Positions 46,367 to 54,791 of a stretch of DNA of 64,000 nucleotides are shown one piece after another. Location of the stretch: positions 12,324,328-12,388,327 of the forward strand of contig CM018036.1 in NCBI GenBank assembly GCA_008638375.1. Reading direction: 5' to 3'. Made by a program: the position numbers and the translations under genes. The DNA comes from Nyssa sinensis (Eukaryota > Streptophyta > Magnoliopsida > Cornales > Nyssaceae). Under the pieces are notes generated by a model that was given only the letters and a program-made list of their open reading frames with translations, ran no database searches and had not been told where the DNA came from. The number at the start of each line of letters is the position of its first letter. The first letter of the stretch is position 1.

Positions 46367-46930
46367 TCATTCTGCCTTGAGATGAGAAGCCATGTTTGCC
46401 AGTGCATTAGCCTTTGTGTTCTGACCCCTTTTAATTTTTTGTATCGTGAATTCATGAAAGGACTGCTTTAGTGAATTGACCAGCTCTGAGTACCAGAGCA
46501 TTCTATCGTCTTTGATGGAGAATTCTCCCAGAACTTGGTCTACCACTAGTTGGGAGTCAGATAGGACCTTGAGGTTTTGGGCATCGCACTCCAGGGCCAG
46601 CCTTATCCCAAGAATGAGGGCTTCGTACTCAGCTTCATTGTTGGAGGCTTTGAATCCCAAACTTACTGCTTTTTCTAATACAAGCCTGTTAAGGGATCGT
46701 AATACCAACCCGACGCCAGACCCTCGATTTGTGGATGATCCGTCAGTGTAGAGCTGCCATGTAGCTGAGCTTTTATAGTTCTGTGCCTTGTCGTGCAGTA
46801 CTGGGGTGAACTCAGCAACAAAATCTGCTAATTCCTACCCTTTAATAGAGGTCCGTGGAACATAGGATATGTCAAATCCCCCTAATTCCACAGACCATTT
46901 GACTAGTCGCCCCGAAACTTTAGGCTTCCT
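46367..46930 (-). pseudogene. RNase H domain of the Tat-type element
   Basis: The frame 46367-46708 contains ASNNEAEYEALILGIRLAL and LSDSQLVVDQVLGEF, the signature of the plant retrotransposon RNase H (RVT_3) that degrades RNA in RNA-DNA hybrids. The Glu of NNEAEYEAL and the Asp of SDSQLV are kept. Upstream parts of the domain are in another frame (to about 46930). Confidence 0.85.
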
Positions 46931-48240
46931 CAGGATCGACTTTAATGGATATGTCGTTGGAATCTCTATGGGATGTGCTTGGAAGTAGGGTCAAAGCTTC
47001 CACACAGAAATTATTAGGGCGAAAACCAGCTTTTCGATCTCGGGGTACCTTTTTTCTGCATCTACCAGTGCGTTGCTCATGAAGAATATAGGCTTCTGGA
47101 TGCCCTTGTCCTGTCTGATCAGAGCAGAACTGACTGCATTCTCTGAGATTGCGAGATAGAGGAGCAGTTTCTCCCCCTAGGATTGGTTTTGATAGGAGCT
47201 CGGGGGAAGCTAGGTATTCCTTCAGCTCTTGAAAGGCCTTTTCACATTCTTCGGAGCATTGTAAGGTTCTGTTACCTTTTAAAGCTTTGAAGAATGTTAG
47301 GTAGCGATCTGTAGATTTGGAGATGAATCTGCTCAAAGCTGCAACTCTCCCATTCAGAGCCTGAATATCCTTCTTGGTCTTTGGTGATTCCAACTCAATC
47401 AAGGCTTTGATCTGAGTAGGGTTTGCTTCAATACCTTTCTGAAAGACAATGTATCCCAAAAACTTCCCCCTGGTTACCCCAAAGGTGCACTTCAAGGGAT
47501 TCAGCTTCATCTTGTGTTGCTTCAGGATGTCAAATGTCTGACCTAAGTACTAGGAGGTGGCTGCTCTTCTGTAGGCTTTTGACTAGCATGTCGTCTATAT
47601 AAACCTCCATTGTACTACCGATTAGAGGACTGAGCATCTTATTGACCAGACGCTAATATGTTGCCCCAGCATTTTTCAGTTAGAACGACATCACTCTATA
47701 GCAATAGAGACCTCGTTCGGTAATGAATGCTATCTTTTCTTGGTCTAGTGGGTACATCTGGATCTGGTTGTATCCAGAGTAGGCATCCATGAAGCTCATG
47801 AGTTCATGCCATGTTGTTACGTCGACTAGCTGGTTGATCCTTGGGAAAGGTAAACTGTCTTTAGGAGAGTCCTTATTGAGGTCTGTATAATCAACACAGA
47901 CTCTCCACTTGCCATTTTTCTTTTTGACCTAGGACAGTGTTGGCAAGCCATTCTAGGGTAAAATACCTCTCATATCATCCTGGCCTTTAGTAACCTCCGA
48001 ACTTCCTCATTGATGTTGTGATGACGCTCTAGAGTGAGTGTCCTCCTCTTTTGCCTGACTGGAGGGTGGTCAGGATCTGTCATCAATTTATGAGTGATGA
48101 GGTCTAGATCAATCCCCTCCATATCTTTCGTCTCCTAGGCAAATACTGACAAGTTGTTCTTTAAGAATTCTACCATCTTCTCTTGCTCGACAGGTGTCAG
48201 ATCTGGACCGATTTGTAAGTAACGCCATTGTTCTTTAGAG
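46920..48240 (-). pseudogene. reverse transcriptase of the Tat-type element
   Basis: Readable across frames from high to low coordinates: EWLANTVLG (about 47940), LNKDSPKDSLPFPRINQLVD, MDAYSGYNQIQMYPLDQEKI, the MEVYIDDML catalytic box (about 47588-47611, both aspartates present) and then the connection region in one 196-codon frame (47510-46920; MKLNPLKCTFGVTRGKFLGY). Several internal stops (for example after RVMSF, and SF*LKNAGATY*) break the protein. The active-site residues survive better than those of the gypsy element at 32521-35441. Confidence 0.85.
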
Positions 48241-48459
48241 CTAACCAGCACCTTGATCGGGTCACCTATGGGCTTAGCCCAGCTGTCCCTTCCTCTAGGA
48301 CTTAGAGATTTATCAATCCTAGAGAGGCATCCTTTTGTCTCATGATGGTAGGTAAGGTCTGGACCTACACCTTCATGAGCGTGTTGTAATTGCTATTTGG
48401 AGGTCTTCTCCTTGAGCGTGAGAGCGTGGCATTCTCGGGTAGTTGATTGGCATTCTCTA

Positions 48460-48910
48460 ATGGAGTAGACAACATTATTATACACATACTTTAGGCATTG
48501 GTGGAGGGTCGAGGTGACCGCTCCCATTTAGTGGAGCCAGGGCCTACTAGTGATTACATTATAGGGAGACTTGGAGTTCAGAACCATATATTCTGAGATG
48601 GTGGTCTTTTATCCATCTCCCTCTCTTGCCGTGGTGGGTAGGTCAATCCTTCCCAGTAGGGTACTGAGGTTTCCGTAAAATCCTGCCATTATGGCGGTAG
48701 TGGGCTTGACATCATTGGAGCCGACCTTTATCTGTCTGAGGGGCTCGTAGAATAACACATTTGTAGAACTCCCTAGTATCTACCAAAACTCTTCGAATCT
48801 CAAAATTGGCTATTTTGAGACAGATGACAAGGGAATCATCGTGAGGGCAGTGTACCCCTGCAAGATCTTGCTCTGTGAACTGGATCTCGGGTAGTGGCCT
48901 TAGCCTCTTT
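48460..48910 (-). pseudogene. aspartic protease region of the Tat-type element
   Basis: A stretch reading [20 protein letters not shown] followed by VDT (about 48745-48845) corresponds to the start of the retropepsin domain, where the catalytic D-(T/S)-G is expected; here the glycine position reads Arg. Further down (about 48490-48560) comes a NVITSRPWLH-like stretch with GAVTSTLHQCLKY, the usual end of this domain in Tat elements. Stops and shifts are present. Confidence 0.7.
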
Positions 48911-49099
48911 TCGACAGTAAAAATCTAGGAGGAGGCTGGGAGCAGTTCTGGCCTCCCGAGCATAACGTTTTCTTGCTCTATTGGACATGACTGTGGCCAA
49001 GGTGTCCGAATGAAGGACAAAGATAACTTGATTAGTTATGCTGCTAGGGCTCATTCCTATGCTCTGGTCTCTGTTCCTGCCTTCTCGACGGTGGTCTGT

Positions 49100-50722
49100 C
49101 ATTACAGGGGTTCTGTCTCCCGTCCTGCCGGACGAACTCCGCCAGTCGCCCTTTCTTTATGAGTTGCTCGATCTCATGCTTTAAGGCTATACATCAGTTG
49201 GTCGTGTGCCCGTAGTCTTTATGGAAGTCGCAATACTCGTTCTGGTCTCTGTTGTTGGGATTACTTTTTAAGGGCTTAGGCCATTTCAAGTTTTCACGCT
49301 GTTCGAACCTGCCGAAGTATGTGGGCTAAAGGTGCATTCAGGGGAGTGAAAGTAGCAAACCCTCCGAGACCAGTATTGCCTAGAGCTCTGGGTGTTGTTC
49401 TTTTATCAGGGCTCCTCACCCTTCTTCTTGGTAACACTAGAGTCTCTCTTTGGCTCATCTTTATAGGCTTGCTCCTTAATCTTTTGAGAGGTATTTTTTC
49501 GTTTCCTCCAGATTTATGTATTTCCTAGCACGTTCCATGAGAGCTGCCATGTCAGTAGGTGGGCTCTTTGTTAAGGAATCCCGGAAGCCCCATTGAGCAA
49601 GACCAGAAGTTAGGGCGACAATCAGGAAGCTCGGACTGCAATCTGCGACCTCAGTGAGCTCGGCATTGAAACGTGCGATGTACTCCCTGAGAGATTCCCC
49701 CTTGGTCTACCTTATGTTTAATAGAAATTCTAGGCCCTTCCTCAACCTTCTACTGGTCATGAATCAATCGAGAAACCGTTTTCTCAGCTCGTAGAAGCTG
49801 GCGACCGAGCTTGGAAGGAGGTGGTGGAACCACTTCAGGGAAATCCCTTTGAGGCTGGTGACGAATGTTCGACATATGCAAGCGTCAATGGCCCCATGTA
49901 ATGCCATGATGTGTTGATAATGGGAAAGGTGGTCCCCTAGGTTGCCAGTCCCATCGTAGAGAGTGAACTTAGGAACAAGAAATTTATTTGGCCGCTCCAC
50001 AACCATGATAGTTGGGGTAAATGGTATGGAGAGCCTTCCGAGCAGCCTGGCTAGCTCATCCTACTTAGGTGGAATGTGAGCTCCTCTCGCAACAACAGTG
50101 TGGTCCATAAAGTCCGCGACCTCTTCAGCCCTCTGTGGGTCCCTAGGCAGTATTGGCTACTGCGCGTCTTGCCTCATAACTTCGGGGCCCAAATGGACGG
50201 TGTAGCCCTGACCTATAGTAGGAAGATGATGTTGGTCTTCCCGAGCTGGGGTGATTGGTGCTGCTTAAGGTTGGAACTCTTGCGACATTGGATTTGCCCC
50301 TAAAGCCACTGGGGTTGGAACACTTGTTGTACTCCGGTAGTGGACGTCTAGAATAAAGGCTGGTATCCCTTTGCCTGCGGCTGTTGACGGTTAGGGGTCT
50401 CCACCAAAATTGGTGGTACCTTGGGGGTACACCGGTTGTTCCCTAGAAGTCTCTTCGTGGGATCTTCTGCCCATGGTAGGAGGTTGTGTCCTTGGCTCAG
50501 CCGCATTGACGAGTGGATTTGAGGGTTGGTCCCATGGTTCTGGGTAAGCATCGCCAGAGTTTTGGAGATGGCGAGGAGTTGTTCCTGCATTAACTCATTC
50601 TGTCGCTTGACTTGGTTGAGCTGCTGCGGCATGGGATCAGATGATTATCCCCTTCCTCTTCCAACGGAAATCCAGTTTGGGGGATTTTGAGCGTTCTTCG
50701 TTGGATGGAGATTGGGAGCCAT
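49100..50722 (-). pseudogene. gag region of the Tat-type element
   Basis: It starts MAPNLHPTKNAQNPPN at 50722. A Gln-rich stretch (50632-50348) is followed by the capsid-like core in the frame 50006-49764, with FTLYDGTGNLGDHLSHYQHI, MALHGAID and CRTFVTSLKGISLKWFHHL, a well-known plant gypsy gag motif. At about 49150-49260 comes EYCDFHKDYGHTT with LKHEIEQLIKKGRLAEFVRQ, the conserved C-terminal gag segment. It would package element RNA; here at least four frame breaks are visible. Confidence 0.85.
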
Positions 50723-50794
50723 GATCCTCCGATTAGAAGGACTTACGAGTTTGCTTGTAAAGAAAGGAACTCTTGGTGAGAAACGATTGTCGTT

Positions 50795-50812
50795 CCCACA
50801 GACGGCGCCAAA
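50795..50812 (-). promoter_or_regulatory. primer-binding site of the Tat-type element
   Basis: On the minus strand TGGCGCCGTCTGTGGGAA begins a few bases after the 5' LTR end. TGGCGCC is the core of primer sites commonly used by Tat/Athila elements. The same sequence occurs at about 52557-52574 in a second, fragmentary copy. Confidence 0.8.
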
Positions 50813-50815
50813 CTG

Positions 50816-51331
50816 ATGCTGCATTTTTTCGATCAGTGGGCTCCAATCTCTTACGCCTGCTGAACACTCAAAGAGAAAGATCAGAGGGCCACCGGATTGG
50901 CTCCGGTGGTAGCCGCTCCGATGATTAAGTCAATAAACTATATTGAAAGACTTTAATTAAATGTAATTAAATCAGCATGAATGTAACTGTGTACCTTAGG
51001 GTTTTATTTATAGGCTGTGGATTTCCTTAATTGATTAGGATTTGGAGTCGTGAGTAGGGATTTGATCATCGGAGAATGGCAGCTACCAAGTTGAATATTG
51101 CGCCTCATGAATAGCAGTTTTCTTGTTGAAGACTGTTTCCTTATCCTTTACTCAGTAGGATGTTTAAGGCGGCAATGAGATCGGAACCTTCTTCTGTAAA
51201 GCTCCTGGGATGAAGGTGAAGTTGAAGGGCGTGTGGGCTTCTGACCTGAGAGCTCTGGATGGCTGAGCTTTGACAGCTTTGTAGTTATACGTGTCATATG
51301 GTGACTGGTCTATCACTTTTATGGTATACCA
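50816..51331 (-). mobile_element. 5' LTR of the Tat-type element
   Basis: On the plus strand TGATGCTGCATTTTTTCG to GGTATACCA. It matches 41446-41964 over its full length. The flanking ATTTA at 51332-51336 equals that at 41441-41445. Confidence 0.9.
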
Positions 51332-51693
51332 ATTTATTTAACCTGACATACATCATTTTTAATTTATTTTTTAAAGAGATAATTACACTTACCTCCCCTG
51401 AGGTTTCTGACAATTACAGAAACTTCTCTTATAGTTTTTGAAATAACACTGTCCCCCTTGTCAGTCTTGTCTCCTTGACTCCGTTAACTAAATTAGTAAA
51501 ATTACTAATTTGCGCTTATATTTTACCTCCTCCTCTCTCTCTTTTCTCCCCAATTAATCTCTCTCTCTCTAAAACCAACTGTCCTCACCATTTCTAGATC
51601 TATGCAACCCTACACCCAAACCTGACCTTAAATGTGAACAAATTTCTACATATTTTTTTTCTCGGCAACCAAACGAGTAAAACAAAGAGAATC

Positions 51694-51911
51694 ATGTTGG
51701 ACCTTAATCTCAGTGTTGTCTGCAATGAAGAATTGTTCATGACCTGCAAGCTAAGTTTTCAGAAGGTTCCAAAGGGGGCCAAATGGACGAATTAGGCACT
51801 TCGACTTCGTCAATCGTGAACGCTGAAGCTTCGAGCAATGCCGGTGACGAAGACTCATGTTCAACGCGTGCTGGCAACGACATCTTCGCCCTCAATTTCG
51901 ATATCTTGAAG
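51694..51911 (+). pseudogene. captured N-terminal exon of an AP2/TOE (RAP2.7-like) transcription factor
   Basis: The frame opens MLDLNLSVVCNEELF, shifts by one base near 51740, and continues HDLQAKFSEGSKGGQMDELG, TSTSSIVNAEASSNAGDEDS, CSTRAGNDIFALNFDILK. In TOE1/RAP2.7-type euAP2 proteins the N-terminus has the same order: MLDLNL (an EAR-like repression motif in this group), a GTSTSS-V-NA stretch, GDEDSCSTRA and FDILK. The match stops after FDILK, near where the first intron would fall in such genes; the next codons (to a stop at 51987-51989) are unrelated. The AP2 DNA-binding domains are absent, so it cannot act as the parent factor. Capture by the surrounding MULE is the simplest explanation. 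Confidence 0.85.
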
Positions 51912-52292
51912 GCAGGGCGCGAGTTCAGCAACGATGCCATCCGACCATCCATTGATAAGCAGCGACAACCATTGAACAATCAAGTATGATCAATGATTAC
52001 AGAGAAACTGTTGAATTTCAACCAATCAACGTCATCGACCAAACAGCAACACCACAGATCTAACTCGAAGACCTCGAGGCACCGTTGTAGAAGAAGATCA
52101 AGAGAGCTGTTGAAATGACTCCCAAACACTCCTGAGCTTTCGATTTATTTTCGGATTTACCACATGGAATATTCTAGAAAATTAGAGAGACAAATAGAGC
52201 ATATTTTGAAATCAAAGTCTGATTTTTTCAAAAACTTTATTTATTCCAATAGTGACATGGCTAATCGTATATACACAACAAACCTGATGCTG

Positions 52293-53060
52293 CACATTTC
52301 GGCCCGCACACCGTGGCCCCTTGACTTGCAAGATATTGTCCGCTTTGGGCACTCTCCCCGTAGGGCACTCTCCCGCACGGCTTTGTTCCTCCTGGGCTTT
52401 AGCCCAGGAAAAGGCCTCTTGCAAGGGGGAGGGAGGCCTGTGCTTATAAGCGACAAGCGGTCCCGGCTCCTTTCCGATGTGGGATGAAAGTACCCACAAC
52501 AGCTGCTCCCCCCAGTCGTGGACCGGTTGGAGCATGAGAAGCTGGACGTGGCCCAACGTTCCCACAGACGGCGCCAAACTGATGCAGCTAATTTGGGCTC
52601 GTCATGGAATAATCCGTCGTTGTGAACCTGAAAAGAGATGATTAATAAAAAACCACCGGGAAAGGTTCCGGTGGTAACCTCTCCGATGGTTAAATTAGTA
52701 TTCTTTTTTTTTGTGATCAAAAGTCTTGCTCTTTTTCTTATTCAATATCTCAGATGATCCCCTTTTCTCATACCTGCTTTTTTCTATGTATAGTGTTGAA
52801 GAGGCGGTTTAACTTGTCTGACAAGCGGTGGACATCGTTTTCATATAATTTATGGCTCCCTTTACACGTGTACGTGCAAGAATGGTTTTTCAAGCCTGTA
52901 GCTACTTTTGACAGGACTAGGTCTCACCGCTTGTCAGGCTATAGCAGTATAATCATGAGACTTGCGTCATTCTTTTTGTCGATTTACTCAATTGTTCCGA
53001 GCTCGGTATACCGAGGTAAACCTCGGTATACCTTTCCCGTAGTATGTAAGAAAAACTAGC
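52293..53060 (-). mobile_element. Tat-type LTR/leader fragment nested in the MULE
   Basis: A primer-binding site (CCCACAGACGGCGCCAAA on the plus strand, about 52557-52574) is followed by TGATGCAGC at 52578 and then GGTTCCGGTGGTAACCTCTC (about 52662-52681), matching the CCGGTGGTAGCCGCTCCGATG part of the LTRs at 41446 and 50816. To the left (52293-52556) is a GC-rich leader-like block with TGTCCGCTTTGGG, GGCTTTGTTCCTCC and CGATGTGGGA words found in promoters of several plant LTR elements, and a GCTTATAAGC TATA-like site at 52442-52451. It has no coding sequence. Ends and target duplication are not resolved. Confidence 0.55.
53005..53032. repeat. perfect 13-bp inverted repeat with 2-nt loop
   Basis: GGTATACCGAGGT, two A, then ACCTCGGTATACC. 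It lies near the expected outer end of the nested Tat-type LTR, whose relatives end GGTATACCA. Confidence 0.85.
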
Positions 53061-53621
53061 TTTTCGGAACACGTTCAAGTTGTCTGAATTAAGTAGAGTG
53101 TATCTATGACGTATCAAAACCTTAGCAAATTGTGGTGGCTTGCAAAATCAGAAGAGAAGATTGGTGATTGGGCGTTGGGGGCTAGACATTGTGAAAATTG
53201 TAATTTGTTGTTAAATGATTGTGGTGGTGGTGTATGTATATATATATCCTTGATTTTCTTGTTTTCATATGTATGTATATGTATATCTATATATATCCTT
53301 TTGGGTTTAAAGGAAGGGCTAGAGCGTGGGTCTGTTTTTGTTGGGTTCGACAATGAGCGTGGGGGGTGAATTGTATGTGATTTCGATTGAAATTGGGTGT
53401 TTTGTTGTGGTTAATGTATGAGATGGAAGAGGGTACGAGATCTGGTGAGCTTTCAGAGGGGTTTGGTGAAGAAGAAGAGTTCTTCTAGTTGTTTGATTAT
53501 AAAAAAGAAAGGGGATGGGATGGGTGGGGTTGTAGAGAGAGAGGTTGGCCGTGAAGAGAGAAAGTAGGTTGTAGAGAGAGAGAGAAAGTGGCTGAGCTCC
53601 CCTCTGTTGCACCGTTGCACA

Positions 53622-53622
53622 A

Positions 53623-53667
<45 letters not shown>

Positions 53668-53668
53668 C
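53622..53668. repeat. (CA)n(TA)n compound microsatellite
   Basis: About 12 CA units followed by about 10 TA units inside the MULE-like element. Confidence 0.95.
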
Positions 53669-53682
53669 AAATATCCCTGCTG

Positions 53683-53830
53683 CTACTGCACCCTCTGCAA
53701 ATTCTCTCAATTTTTTCCCCAATTTTTTGCTGCGCAACTCATCAAAATCTGTATCAATAACCAACACAAATGCTCCATTTGCTATCGGTATGTACAGATC
53801 CCCCTTCACCAACACGCTGCTACAATTTGC
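53683..53830 (-). pseudogene. possible captured gene fragment, source unknown
   Basis: The minus strand reads GDLYIPIANGAFVLVIDTDF followed by DELRSKKLGKKLREFAEGAV, a normal-looking protein composition in an otherwise low-complexity element. It runs directly into the microsatellite at 53668. I do not recognise the family. It could be a second host gene piece picked up by the MULE, or chance. Confidence 0.3.
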
Positions 53831-54209
53831 TTCAAAAATCTCTATAACCAGAGCTTTCTAACCTTGTGGATCTAAAAAATTACATATGGTGGACGAATTT
53901 GAGAATAAATTTACTAGGGTTAGAGAGAGGAGATGCATGATAAATTTTGTCTTTTTTTAATTAAAAAAACTATTATTAAAGTGAGGGTAGTTTTGTCATT
54001 TAACCATGACTTGTAAGGGATAAAATTGACATTTAGACAAAAAAATTGCTTACATCATCAAACTCTGGTAGGTCAACTAACGATTAACTAACGACAAGGA
54101 GGAATCTGTTACAAATTAGTAAACTAGAAGGGGGACAGTATTATTTCAAAAATTATAAAAGAGATTTCAGAAACCTCAAAAAAAATAAATGTAATTTACC
54201 TTTTTTTAA

Positions 54210-54791
54210 ATTCATGTCGTTTTAGTGTGTCGTTTTTAATTTAATTTTTAAGTTCTTGTTATTTTTATCGCGTGGTAAATTGGTAACGGTGTTTGTCCAG
54301 CTTCCTAAAGTTTACCAGCCCATATAGCTAAATGCCACTGTAACACAGTGTCATTGCAAAAGCAATGGCCAGTGGCTCGCCCCCCATTAAACTGTCTTCT
54401 CTTCCTTGATTGAGGGTAAGGAGAGTAAAGAATTGTGTACACCCCCCCCCGCCCCCCTCTTCTCTTCTCTCTCTGAGAGTAAAGAATTGTACACCCCCCC
54501 TCTCCCTCTCTGTGAGAGTAAAGAATTGTAGACCCCCCCTCTAAAGAATTGTACACCCCCCCCCCCCCCCCCTCTCTCTCTCTCGCACGTAGCAGTGAAA
54601 ACAAAAAAAAGTTATCATAAACCGACACCAGCCTGGGCCACTGCCATCCCACCATCTGCACTGCATCACCTCTTACATTGTATTTTTGGTCTAGAAGTCC
54701 ACCCATTTCCAAACACTCTCTCTCTCTGTACAGGCTTGTTTTCTCTGAGCATTGAGACCTCCTCTTCTCATACCTTGTTCTATCTCTTATC
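54210..54791. other. upstream region of the X8-domain gene
   Basis: It lies between the right target duplication of the MULE-like element and the ATG at 54792, so it should hold the 5' UTR and proximal promoter. A C-tract repeat (54421-54584) and pyrimidine-rich CTCTCT stretches (54575-54590, 54717-54727) are present; CT-rich patches are common near plant transcription starts. I could not pick out a convincing TATA box. Confidence 0.5.
54421..54584 (+). repeat. tandem AAAGAATTGTACACCCCCC units in the gene's upstream region
   Basis: The word AGAGTAAAGAATTGT occurs at 54422-54436, 54476-54490 and 54515-54529, with a shortened fourth copy at 54542-54552. Each is followed by 7-18 C residues and CTCTC. 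The C runs can form G-quadruplexes on the other strand or i-motifs. Confidence 0.85.

Larger units (their letters stand above)
41446..51331 (-). mobile_element. complete-structure Ty3/gypsy (Tat-type) retrotransposon
   Basis: A 9.9-kb element on the minus strand with LTRs at 50816-51331 (5') and 41446-41964 (3') and ATTTA duplications at 41441-41445 and 51332-51336. It has a TGGCGCCGTCTG-type primer-binding site and, in order, gag, protease, reverse transcriptase, RNase H and integrase. A long 3' region holds an antisense ORF and a tandem array. Gene order, the primer-binding site and the long hypervariable 3' region fit the Tat lineage (Grande/Retand/Ogre relatives). The two LTRs differ at roughly 40 of about 517 positions by my reading, mostly transitions. 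All coding domains carry stops, so it is non-autonomous now. Confidence 0.9.
51376..54200. mobile_element. MULE-like element with captured gene pieces (Pack-MULE type)
   Basis: The left end, GAGATAATTACACTTACC with a following AATTACAGAAACTTC and TTTTTGAAATAACACTGTCC block, is reverse-complemented at the right end (about 54110-54200). Perfect 9-bp duplications TTTTTTAAA flank it (51367-51375 and 54201-54209). The TIRs are the same family as 5260-10835. The inside carries a piece of an AP2/TOE gene (51694-51911), an unidentified minus-strand coding-like piece (53683-53830) and a Tat-type LTR fragment (52293-53060). There is no transposase. MULEs are known to carry host gene fragments. Confidence 0.85.

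Noticed and set aside
51694..51989. A functional AP2/TOE gene
   Set aside because: Only the N-terminal exon is present, with a frameshift and unrelated sequence after FDILK. AP2 domains are absent and the piece lies inside MULE TIRs.
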